Origin: an uncultured Prevotella sp.
GTDB taxonomy: Bacteria > Bacteroidota > Bacteroidia > Bacteroidales > Bacteroidaceae
DNA length: 31,019 nucleotides
Assembly (NCBI GenBank): GCA_934202525.1
Contig: CAKPYB010000036.1
Span: 1 to 31,019 of the forward strand
Direction: 5' to 3'
Shown here: positions 23,843 to 31,019 of the stretch, piece by piece
How positions within the stretch are numbered: the stretch's first letter is position 1
Layout: each line of letters begins with the position of its first letter
Made by a program: the position numbers and the translations under genes
The notes under the pieces: model-generated
Database searches by the model: none
What the model was told of the DNA's origin: nothing
The model's input: the letters and a program-made list of their open reading frames with translations, nothing else

Positions 23843-23965
23843 TTTTTCGGCAGAAATTTTCAAAAAAAGTTTCATTTTCTCATTTTTCTCACTTTTCTGC
23901 CGCTCTTCCACCTAATTATATATATAAAAAAAACGAAAAATAAAGGTTTTCTTATTTTTTTGTAT

Positions 23966-23973
23966 TACCTTTG
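23966..23973 (+). promoter_or_regulatory. -7 box of the LptF/LptG-ribBA unit
   Basis: TACCTTTG fits TAnnTTTG and lies 66 bp before the ATG at 24040. Confidence 0.65.
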
Positions 23974-24039
23974 CACGCTGAATAACAGACCTGCGAATAT
24001 TTCAAATAAGAAAATGGTCTGAAACAACAGAATATTGAA

Positions 24040-25938
24040 ATGCTTAGAATTAAGAAATTAGACATATTTATTGCCAAACAGTTTGGTCTCCTTTTCATGG
24101 GAACTTTCTTCATCTGCCAGTTTGTGCTGATGATGCAGTTCTTGTGGAGATATATTGATGAACTCATTGGCAAGGGACTCACGATGGACGTGATGGCTCA
24201 ATTCTTTTGGTACATGGGTCTGATGCTCGTACCGCAGGCTCTGCCTTTGGCTATTCTCCTGTCTTCACTCATGACGTTCGGTAATCTCGGCGAGAGTTCG
24301 GAACTTACAGCCATCAAGGCTGCCGGCATTTCACTGATGCAGGCTTTCCGCTCGCTCATCGTCATCACCGTCATCATCATGTTTGGCTCATTCTATTTCC
24401 AAAACAATGTGGGACCTAAGTCGAACATAAAACTGGCGCAACTTCTGATTTCAATGAAACAGAAAAGCCCGGAACTGGAAATTCCTGAAGGAATCTTCTA
24501 TGATGGTATTCCAAACTGCAACCTTTATGTGCAGAAGAAGGATTTGAAAACCGGAAAGCTTTATGGTATCATGATTTACCGCATGACCGACAGCTATGAA
24601 GATGCTGCCATCATATTGGCAGACTCAGGCATGCTCCAGAGTACAGCAGAGAAGAAACATCTTGTGCTGAGCCTCTACAGCGGAGAATGGTTTGAGAATA
24701 TGCAAAGCAGCGCACTTGCCAATACGGCAGCCGTACCATACAGGCGAGAAACTTTCGTTTCCAAGAAAATCATTCTCGACTTCGATGGAGACTTCAGTAT
24801 GACCGATGCTGCTTCGCTCTCCGGAAATGCAAAGGGTAAAAGTCTGGAGAAAATCAACAATGACATCGATTCGCTCAACCAATTATATGATTCTATAGGA
24901 AGAATCTACCTGAACGAAGCCAACGCGAGATTCTACGGAGGTGTACAGCGCATCAACAAAAATGATTCACTCAAAGAAATCAAGAAGGGCGAAAAACTCA
25001 ATTTCGACACCTTATATAATAAGTTACCACAAGAGAAGAAACTCATGGCGGTAAACCAGGCACAGTCCACCGTACAACAGGAACTTTCCGACCTTGATTT
25101 CAAATCGATGTCAACGAGCGATGCAGACTACATGATAAGACAGCACAAGATTGAGGCTATCAACAAGTTCACCCTAGCCCTTTCGTGTCTCATATTCTTC
25201 TTTATCGGAGCGCCGTTAGGAGCCATCATCCGAAAGGGAGGACTTGGTTTCCCTGTCGTCATCTCCGTACTTGTGTTCATCGTCTTCTTTATCCTCGACA
25301 ATACAGGATACAGAATGTCGAGAAGCGGAATGTGGGCCATCTGGTTCGGTAAAGGTCTTGCCCCGGCAGTATTGACGCCTTTGGCTGTCTTCGTAACCTA
25401 CAAGGCAACCAATGACTCTTCTGTATTCAATATGGATGTTTACAAAGAGTTCTTCATGAAACTGCTCGGTTTGCGACAGAAACGCCATTACTTCGGTAAG
25501 GAAGTCATCATCACCGACCCGGATTATCAGACGGATGCAGAGAAACTGGAAAGAATCAACCAAGACATCACCTTATATAATAAGGAGCATAAACTGGTTC
25601 ATCTTCCAAACTTCATCAATGTATTCTTCAAATACGAGCCAGATCATGAGATAGAAAGAATCAATGCAGAACTGGAAGAGGTGATAGAAGATTTGACCAA
25701 TACCGCAAACAAGTATATCCTGCACGACATGAACCAATATCCGGTTCTTTCAGTCAAGGCACATACACGCCCATTCGAGCGAAAATGGCTCAACATCATT
25801 GCAGCCATCATCTTCCCAGTGGGCACACTGCTATACTTGAGAATGTGGCGATTCCGACTGCGCCTGTTCCGTGACCTCAAGGTCATCAGTCAGACCAACA
25901 CGGACATCATCCATCGGATTAGAGAACAGAAAAAATAA
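24040..25938 (+). CDS. LptF/LptG (YjgP/YjgQ) family permease
   Basis: A 632-residue inner-membrane protein of the lipopolysaccharide export system, which with LptB extracts LPS from the inner membrane. Three N-terminal helices (about 18-40, 60-85, 100-125) include the conserved LPLAILLSSLMTFGNLGE segment. A periplasmic beta-jellyroll (about 130-360) and three more helices (about 370-450, SCLIFFFIGAPLGAIIRKGG) follow. Residues about 460-632 form an extra charged region with one more hydrophobic segment (IIAAIIFPVGTLLYL), making it longer than the roughly 360-residue E. coli proteins; such extensions are common in Bacteroidota. It starts an operon with ribBA (28 bp gap). LptF versus LptG cannot be told apart. 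Confidence 0.88.
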   Translation: MLRIKKLDIFIAKQFGLLFMGTFFICQFVLMMQFLWRYIDELIGKGLTMDVMAQFFWYMGLMLVPQALPLAILLSSLMTFGNLGESSELTAIKAAGISLMQAFRSLIVITVIIMFGSFYFQNNVGPKSNIKLAQLLISMKQKSPELEIPEGIFYDGIPNCNLYVQKKDLKTGKLYGIMIYRMTDSYEDAAIILADSGMLQSTAEKKHLVLSLYSGEWFENMQSSALANTAAVPYRRETFVSKKIILDFDGDFSMTDAASLSGNAKGKSLEKINNDIDSLNQLYDSIGRIYLNEANARFYGGVQRINKNDSLKEIKKGEKLNFDTLYNKLPQEKKLMAVNQAQSTVQQELSDLDFKSMSTSDADYMIRQHKIEAINKFTLALSCLIFFFIGAPLGAIIRKGGLGFPVVISVLVFIVFFILDNTGYRMSRSGMWAIWFGKGLAPAVLTPLAVFVTYKATNDSSVFNMDVYKEFFMKLLGLRQKRHYFGKEVIITDPDYQTDAEKLERINQDITLYNKEHKLVHLPNFINVFFKYEPDHEIERINAELEEVIEDLTNTANKYILHDMNQYPVLSVKAHTRPFERKWLNIIAAIIFPVGTLLYLRMWRFRLRLFRDLKVISQTNTDIIHRIREQKK

Positions 25939-25966
25939 AATGTAACTATATAATAAGGTATCAAAC

Positions 25967-27178
25967 ATGTCAGAAATCAAATTAAATAGCATCGAAGATG
26001 CAGTAAAAGACTTCAAGGAAGGAAAGTTCGTCATCGTTGTTGATGATGAAGACCGCGAAAACGAAGGAGACCTCATCATTGCCGCAGAGAAGATAGATGC
26101 AGAAAAGGTAAACTTCATGCTGAAACACGCAAGAGGTGTACTCTGCGCTCCTATCACATTGAGCCGCTGCGATGAACTCGACTTGCCTCATCAGGTTTCA
26201 GAAAACACCTCAGTATTAGGCACACCATTCACCATAACCGTAGACAAGCTGGAAGGCTGCTCTACCGGTGTTTCTGCACACGACCGTGCCGAAACCATCA
26301 AAGCACTTGCCGACCCGAACTCGACCCCACAGACATTCGGCAGACCGGGTCACATCAATCCGCTCTATGCACAAGATAACGGCGTGTTAAGAAGAAGCGG
26401 ACACACAGAAGCTGCCATCGACCTCTGTAAGATGGCAGGCCTCTACCCTGCTGGTGCACTCATGGAAATCATGAACGAAGACGGTACCATGGCGCGTCTG
26501 CCAGAGCTGATGAAGATGGCAAAGGAGTGGAACCTCAAGGTTATTTCCATTAAAGACATGATAGAATACCGCCTCAAGAAAGAATCACTCATCGAAGTGG
26601 GCGAAGAGGTTGACATGCCTACAGAATACGGACACTTCCGCCTCATTCCGTTCCGCCAGTCAAGCAATGGTCTGGAACACATGGCACTCATCAAGGGAGA
26701 ATGGAAAGAAGACGAGCCTATCCTGGTTCGTGTTCACTCTTCTTGCGCTACAGGCGATATTCTGGGCAGCAAGCGTTGTGATTGCGGCCAGCAACTCCAC
26801 AAGGCTATGCAGATGATTGACGAGGCTGGAAAGGGTGTTGTTGTCTACATGCAGCAGGAAGGACGTGGCATCGGTCTGATGAACAAGATTGCAGCCTACA
26901 AACTCCAGGAAGAAGGCTACGATACCGTTGACGCCAACACCCATCTCGGTTTCAAACCAGATGAGCGCGACTATGGTTGCGGCGCACAGATGCTCCGTCA
27001 TCTCGGTGTACACAAAATGCGTCTGCTCACCAACAATCCGGTAAAGCGCGTAGGTCTCGAAGCATACGGTTTGGAAATCGTAGAAAATGTACCTATCGAA
27101 GTTGTACCTAACAAGTACAATGAGCGTTATCTCAAGACCAAGAGAGACCGCATGGGGCACACTTTGCACCTCGGATAA
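25967..27178 (+). CDS. ribBA: Bifunctional DHBP synthase / GTP cyclohydrolase II
   Basis: A 403-residue fusion catalysing two entry steps of riboflavin synthesis. The N-terminal RibB domain (about 1-200) has [16 protein letters not shown] with the acidic metal ligands and HARGVLCAP. The C-terminal RibA domain (about 205-400) has [17 protein letters not shown] with the three zinc cysteines, QQEGRGIGL, and [13 protein letters not shown]. Both active sites look complete, and the length is standard. It follows the LPS permease by 28 bp on the same strand with no promoter visible between. A 9-bp inverted repeat (27191-27218) follows the stop. Confidence 0.96.
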   Translation: MSEIKLNSIEDAVKDFKEGKFVIVVDDEDRENEGDLIIAAEKIDAEKVNFMLKHARGVLCAPITLSRCDELDLPHQVSENTSVLGTPFTITVDKLEGCSTGVSAHDRAETIKALADPNSTPQTFGRPGHINPLYAQDNGVLRRSGHTEAAIDLCKMAGLYPAGALMEIMNEDGTMARLPELMKMAKEWNLKVISIKDMIEYRLKKESLIEVGEEVDMPTEYGHFRLIPFRQSSNGLEHMALIKGEWKEDEPILVRVHSSCATGDILGSKRCDCGQQLHKAMQMIDEAGKGVVVYMQQEGRGIGLMNKIAAYKLQEEGYDTVDANTHLGFKPDERDYGCGAQMLRHLGVHKMRLLTNNPVKRVGLEAYGLEIVENVPIEVVPNKYNERYLKTKRDRMGHTLHLG

Positions 27179-27190
27179 TAAAATTATGTT

Positions 27191-27218
27191 ATTATTTCAA
27201 TACAAAACATGAAATAAT
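27191..27218 (+). terminator. Weak hairpin after ribBA
   Basis: ATTATTTCA (27191-27199) and TGAAATAAT (27210-27218) are exact complements; AT-only stem and no good T tract. Confidence 0.4.
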
Positions 27219-27252
27219 GCTCAATTTTCTTCCGAAAAAGAAATAATTTGCT

Positions 27253-27260
27253 TACTTTTG
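27253..27260 (+). promoter_or_regulatory. -7 box of the aminotransferase gene
   Basis: TACTTTTG, 30 bp before the ATG at 27291. Confidence 0.65.
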
Positions 27261-27290
27261 CACACGATAAACAAATATAAGAATAAAATT

Positions 27291-28484
27291 ATGGCACAAT
27301 TATCTGATCGTTTAAACAGATTGGCACCTTCAGCAACGCTGGCGATGTCACAGAAGAGTAGTGAAATGAAAGCTCAAGGTATTGATGTTATCAACATGAG
27401 CGTAGGTGAACCAGACTTCAACACTCCTGACAATATTAAACAGGCAGCAAAGAAGGCTATTGACGAGAACTATTCCCGTTATTCACCAGTACCAGGTTAT
27501 CCTGACTTGCGAAAAGCAATTGTAGCCAAATTAAAGAACGAGAACGATTTGGAGTACACTACCAATGAAGTAATCGTTGGTACTGGTGGTAAGCAGTGCG
27601 TCTGCAACGCAGTATTGGCACTCGTAAATCCAGGCGACGAGGTTATCATTCCTGCACCATATTGGGTAAGTTATCCACAGATGGTGAAATTGGCAGGAGG
27701 TACTCCGGTCATTGTGAATGCCGGTTTCGACCAGGACTTTAAGATGACAGCAGAGCAGTTGGAGAATGCCATCACAGAAAAGACCAAGATGCTCATTCTC
27801 TGTTCTCCAAGCAACCCTACCGGTAGCGTATACTCTAAGGAAGAACTGGCTGCACTGGCAGAAGTACTCAAGAAGCATCCTGAAGTATTTGTGTTGGCAG
27901 ATGAAATCTACGAACACATCAACTATATCGGCAAGCACCACAGCATTGCTCAGGAACCGGGCATGAAGGAGCAGGTTATCATTGCCAATGGTGTATCTAA
28001 GGCTTACGCCATGACAGGATGGAGAATCGGTTTCCTGGCTGGTCCGGAATGGATCATCAAGGGCTGCAACAAGCTCCAGGGACAGTATACCAGCGGTACA
28101 TGTTCTGTCAGCCAGAAGGCAGCAGAAGCAGCCTACACACTCGACCAGAGTGCAGTAGAGGAAATGCGCGTAGCTTTCGAGCGTCGCCGCAACCTGATTG
28201 TGAAGTTGGCCAAAGAGGTTCCAGGTCTTGAGGTAAACATGCCACAGGGCGCCTTCTATCTCTTCCCTAAGTGCAACAGCTACTTTGGCAAGAGTAACGG
28301 TGAAAAGACCATCAACAACTCAACCGATTTTGCCATGTACCTTCTCGAAGAGGCACATGTAGCCACCGTAGGTGGTGACGCATTCGGTGATCCAGACTGT
28401 TTCCGCATGAGCTATGCAACAAGCGACGAGAACATCGTTGAAGCTATCAAGCGCATCAAGGAAGCTTTGGGCAAGTTGAAATAA
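27291..28484 (+). CDS. aspC: Class I/II aminotransferase, aspartate aminotransferase type
   Basis: A 397-residue PLP enzyme that probably interconverts aspartate and oxaloacetate with glutamate and 2-oxoglutarate. It has INMSVGEPDFNTP near the N-terminus, CSPSNPTGSVYS, LADEIYEH, and the PLP lysine in SKAYAMTGWRIGF (Lys237). These motifs place it with the bacterial AspC type of subgroup I-gamma/beta; some relatives act on other amino acids. The frame extends to a TTG at 27258 that lies inside the -7 box, so ATG 27291 is used. It is monocistronic, with a hairpin after the stop. It could feed aspartate to AspA, but no shared promoter element is seen. Confidence 0.92.
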   Translation: MAQLSDRLNRLAPSATLAMSQKSSEMKAQGIDVINMSVGEPDFNTPDNIKQAAKKAIDENYSRYSPVPGYPDLRKAIVAKLKNENDLEYTTNEVIVGTGGKQCVCNAVLALVNPGDEVIIPAPYWVSYPQMVKLAGGTPVIVNAGFDQDFKMTAEQLENAITEKTKMLILCSPSNPTGSVYSKEELAALAEVLKKHPEVFVLADEIYEHINYIGKHHSIAQEPGMKEQVIIANGVSKAYAMTGWRIGFLAGPEWIIKGCNKLQGQYTSGTCSVSQKAAEAAYTLDQSAVEEMRVAFERRRNLIVKLAKEVPGLEVNMPQGAFYLFPKCNSYFGKSNGEKTINNSTDFAMYLLEEAHVATVGGDAFGDPDCFRMSYATSDENIVEAIKRIKEALGKLK

Positions 28485-28530
28485 AAATGGCTTAAACACC
28501 ATTTTCAAGGGGCAAAATGTAAGAAAAATG

Positions 28531-28563
28531 CGAGATATTGGTATAAAATAAGCCAATATCTCG
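28531..28563 (+). terminator. Hairpin after the aminotransferase gene
   Basis: CGAGATATTGG (28531-28541) and CCAATATCTCG (28553-28563) form a perfect 11-bp stem; only a short T-containing tail follows. Confidence 0.6.
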
Positions 28564-28604
28564 TTAAAACTTCTTAATTAGGCTGATAGTAAACTTTAAT
28601 TTAT

Positions 28605-28612
28605 TATCTTTG
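28605..28612 (+). promoter_or_regulatory. -7 box of the exbB-exbD-exbD-tonB operon
   Basis: TATCTTTG, followed by an A/T-rich leader of about 125 nt before the ATG at 28740. Confidence 0.65.
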
Positions 28613-28739
28613 CCAATGCAAAATAGATAACCCAACTGTGTTTATTGACAAACGACACATTCAAGGTCTACGAAGCGAGAAAGAAAAAAAAGAAAATATT
28701 AATAATTTATTAACTAATAATTTAAAAAAAAGTAAAATT

Positions 28740-29576
28740 ATGGCAACTACAAAACAAGCAGCCCCAGCTAAGAAGTCTGAGGGCTTTCAGGGAGTAAGAG
28801 GCGCATTCTGGATCATCGTGGTATGTGCTATCATCGCATTCACATTGTTCTTCACATGGTTCGGAAATGACATGCACTTCCAGGATCCAGGTGTACAGGA
28901 TCACCCAGCAGACATTTGGGGTACTATCTACAAAGGTGGTGTAATCGTACCAGTTATCCACACATTGTTGCTCACAGTGTTGGCTATGACTATCGAGCGT
29001 TGGTTGGCTCTTAAGACCGCTACAGGTACAGGTGCTCTTCCTAAGTTCGTTGCAAACATCAAGGCAGCTTTGAACGCAAATGATTTCGCTAAGGCTGAGC
29101 AGCTCTGCAACAAGCAGCGCGGTACAGTAGCTAACGTTGTTATGGCTTCTTTGAACGCTTACAAGTCTATGGAGTCAGGTGCTAACGCATCTTTGAAGAA
29201 GGCTCAGAAGGTAGCTAAGATCCAGCAGGCTCACGAGGAGGCAACTCAGTTGGAGATGCCAACTTTGACAATGAACTTGCCTATCATCGCTACAATCGTA
29301 ACACTTGGTACTTTGACAGGTCTTCTCGGTACTGTAACCGGTATGATCAAGTCATTCCAGGCCATGGGTGAAGGTGGTGGCGCTGACTCAGCAGCACTTT
29401 CTGTAGGTATTTCTGAGGCGTTGATCAACACCGCATTCGGTATCTTGACATCATGGTGTGCCGTTGTATCTTACAACACATTCACCAACAAGGTAGATAA
29501 GTTGACATACGCACTCGACGAGGTAGGTTACTCAATTGCTCAGACATACGAAGCTAACCACGCAGAAGAGGCTTAA
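28740..29576 (+). CDS. exbB: ExbB/TolQ/MotA-family proton channel
   Basis: A 278-residue inner-membrane protein that with ExbD uses the proton gradient to drive TonB. It has an N-terminal helix (about 23-42), a second (about 68-90), a cytoplasmic domain, and a C-terminal helix pair with the conserved ATIVTLGTLTGLLGTVTGMI and ISEALINTAFGI. A GTG start at 28638 is possible in frame, but ATG 28740 follows a long A-rich leader and gives the normal N-terminus. First gene of the operon; next gene 30 bp on. Confidence 0.93.
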   Translation: MATTKQAAPAKKSEGFQGVRGAFWIIVVCAIIAFTLFFTWFGNDMHFQDPGVQDHPADIWGTIYKGGVIVPVIHTLLLTVLAMTIERWLALKTATGTGALPKFVANIKAALNANDFAKAEQLCNKQRGTVANVVMASLNAYKSMESGANASLKKAQKVAKIQQAHEEATQLEMPTLTMNLPIIATIVTLGTLTGLLGTVTGMIKSFQAMGEGGGADSAALSVGISEALINTAFGILTSWCAVVSYNTFTNKVDKLTYALDEVGYSIAQTYEANHAEEA

Positions 29577-29606
29577 TTTTTGCTAACCCTTTAAAATTTT
29601 ATCGCT

Positions 29607-30251
29607 ATGGGTAAAGTAAAAATTAAGAAGAGTGACATCTGGATCGACATGACGCCTATGTCAGACGTTATGACCCTGCTGCTTACCTTCTTCATGCTCA
29701 CCTCTACTTTCGTAAAGAATGAGCCAGTAAAGGTAAACACACCAGGTTCTGTGTCTGAGATTAAGGTGCCAGAGAACGGTGTCTTGACCATCTTGGTTAG
29801 TCCTGAAAAGGACAAGGCTGGTAATCCTACCGGCGAGGGCCAAGTATTTATGAGTATTGATAATACTGATCAGTTGGGAGCTACTCTGAGTACAATGACA
29901 GGTACATTCGGCGTGTCATTGAACCCAAAACAGATTGAGACATTCAAGAGCGAAGGTATGTTCGGCGTACCTATGGGCGACTTGAGTACTTATCTGACAA
30001 TGAACGCTTCAAAGCGTCCACAGTATCTCCAGACTAAAGGTATTCCTCTCGACAGTATTAAGGGCGGTATGAGCGAGTTCCAGCAGTGGGTAGACGCAGC
30101 TCGTAACGTAAACGAAGACATCAAGATTGCCCTCAAGGCAGATGCTTCTACACCTTACAAGACCGTTAAGAGAGTGATGAACGAACTCCAGGATATGGAC
30201 GAGAGTCATTACTATATGATTACACAGTTAAAACAACAGGGGGACGAATAA
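29607..30251 (+). CDS. exbD: ExbD/TolR-family protein 1
   Basis: A 214-residue protein with a short cytoplasmic N-terminus, one membrane helix containing the conserved IDMTPMSDVMTLLLTFFML (Asp at about residue 19 is the likely proton-carrying residue), and a periplasmic domain. It is longer than the roughly 140-residue E. coli ExbD because of an inserted periplasmic region. Its stop codon is directly followed by the ATG of the second exbD. Confidence 0.9.
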   Translation: MGKVKIKKSDIWIDMTPMSDVMTLLLTFFMLTSTFVKNEPVKVNTPGSVSEIKVPENGVLTILVSPEKDKAGNPTGEGQVFMSIDNTDQLGATLSTMTGTFGVSLNPKQIETFKSEGMFGVPMGDLSTYLTMNASKRPQYLQTKGIPLDSIKGGMSEFQQWVDAARNVNEDIKIALKADASTPYKTVKRVMNELQDMDESHYYMITQLKQQGDE

Positions 30252-30899
30252 ATGGCAAAGAAAGAAAGCAAACAAAAGAAAATGAATGTCCGCGTAGACT
30301 TTACGCCTATGGTGGATATGCTCATGCTGCTTATCACGTTCTTCATGCTGTGTACATCTTTGAGCAAACCTCAGACTATGGAGCTGACTATGCCAAGTAA
30401 TGATGAGAATACTCAAGAAGATCAGAAGAACGAAGCTAAGGCTTCTGAAACTGTGACACTCTACGTAACAGCAGACAACAAGATTTATTATGGAGCTGGT
30501 ATTCCTAAGTACGATGATCCTACATGGATCAAGGAGACTACATGGGGAAGCCAGGGTGTCCGTAAGGTCTTGAGAGAGCACGCTACAGAAAATGGCACAC
30601 GCCCTGTAGAAAGAATCGCACTTGCTGTCAAGGAGTTGAACATGGACCGTCAGAAGAATCCTAAGCAGTATCCTGATAGCATCTATCAGAAGAAGTTGAG
30701 CGATTTGAAGGCAGGTAACTTGAAGGACGGAAAGATTCCTACTCTTACTATCGTCATCAAGCCTACAGATAATGCTTCATATAAGAATATGGTTGATGCA
30801 CTCGATGAAATGCAGATTTTGAACATTGGTACGTATGTCATCGATAAGATTAACGGAGACGACGAGAAGCTTCTCAAGTCTAGAAACGTTAAGATGTAA
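30252..30899 (+). CDS. exbD: ExbD/TolR-family protein 2
   Basis: A 215-residue second ExbD with the same layout: basic N-terminus, helix with VDFTPMVDMLMLLITFFML (Asp at about residue 22), and periplasmic domain. It begins at the base after the exbD1 stop, so the two are probably translationally coupled and form a heteromeric ExbD. Two consecutive exbD genes are common in Bacteroidota TonB operons. Confidence 0.9.
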   Translation: MAKKESKQKKMNVRVDFTPMVDMLMLLITFFMLCTSLSKPQTMELTMPSNDENTQEDQKNEAKASETVTLYVTADNKIYYGAGIPKYDDPTWIKETTWGSQGVRKVLREHATENGTRPVERIALAVKELNMDRQKNPKQYPDSIYQKKLSDLKAGNLKDGKIPTLTIVIKPTDNASYKNMVDALDEMQILNIGTYVIDKINGDDEKLLKSRNVKM

Positions 30900-30930
30900 G
30901 ATGTGTACTAACAATTAAAACAAGAAAGAA

Positions 30931-31019
30931 ATGGCAAAAATTGATCTTTACGATCCTAAATGGGTCGATATGGTTTTCGCCGGAAAGAACAAGGAGTATG
31001 GTGCATACCAGCTCCGTAA
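30931..31019 (+). CDS. tonB: TonB-family protein, N-terminal part only
   Basis: 29 codons are visible before the window ends (MAKIDLYDPKWVDMVFAGKN and on to GAYQLR). The segment VFAGKNKEYGAYQLR matches the cytoplasmic N-terminus of Bacteroidota TonB proteins, which precedes the membrane anchor. It starts 31 bp after exbD2. The periplasmic C-terminal domain lies outside, so function is inferred from this stretch and the operon. Confidence 0.8.
   Translation, partial: MAKIDLYDPKWVDMVFAGKNKEYGAYQLR

Noticed and set aside
27258..27290. N-terminal extension of the aminotransferase from TTG
   Set aside because: The TTG is part of the -7 box TACTTTTG, so it is not transcribed.
28638..28739. N-terminal extension of ExbB from GTG
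   Set aside because: Lys/Asn-rich translation of an AT-rich leader; ATG at 28740 gives the normal family N-terminus.

Overview
The window looks like a chromosomal segment of a Bacteroidota gut anaerobe, most likely Prevotella/Segatella (copri-like). The reasons are promoters with the Bacteroides-type -7 box TAnnTTTG and, in several cases, a TTTG about 20 bp upstream; A-rich leaders without clear Shine-Dalgarno sites; a hybrid two-component regulator; a Porin_O_P-type protein; and the many AAA/PD-(D/E)XK ATPase genes typical of this group. The species is inferred from gene content, not from a marker gene.

Region 1 (about 230-10550, minus strand) is a sucrose/fructan locus in three transcription units: MFS sugar importer plus fructokinase, secreted GH32 fructanase/invertase, and a TonB-dependent-receptor-like outer-membrane protein. 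All three share the same leader word and the same two upstream blocks at fixed distances from the -7 box, so they look like one regulon. The likely regulator is the hybrid sensor (14964-17777), whose periplasmic domain is a sugar-binding-protein fold. The three units are separated by ATPase genes of two unrelated families (2624-4390 and 6619-7962) and by the remnant of a third (10674-10757). A second copy of the first ATPase family lies at 11976-13736. No SusD is present.

Region 2 (10758-11975) has no credible gene. It holds a 33-bp direct repeat at the remnant ATPase promoter, a 7-unit degenerate 22-bp array, a 42-bp direct repeat, and a 19-unit degenerate 22-bp array. This is the least explained part of the window.

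Region 3 (13794-22460) holds DNA polymerase IV, the hybrid regulator, and a C4-dicarboxylate module: a Dcu antiporter with a porin, then aspartase. The dcu and aspA promoters carry the same tandem direct repeat, 21 bp apart, at the same distance from the -7 box, which suggests joint control of aspartate-to-fumarate conversion and fumarate/succinate exchange.

Region 4 (22611-31019) holds an AraC-type regulator, a cluster of DnaA-box-like sites, tRNA-Met, then housekeeping genes all on the plus strand: an LptF/LptG permease, RibBA, an aspartate-type aminotransferase, and an ExbB-ExbD-ExbD-TonB energy-transduction operon cut by the window end. That operon type could energise TonB-dependent receptors such as the one in region 1.
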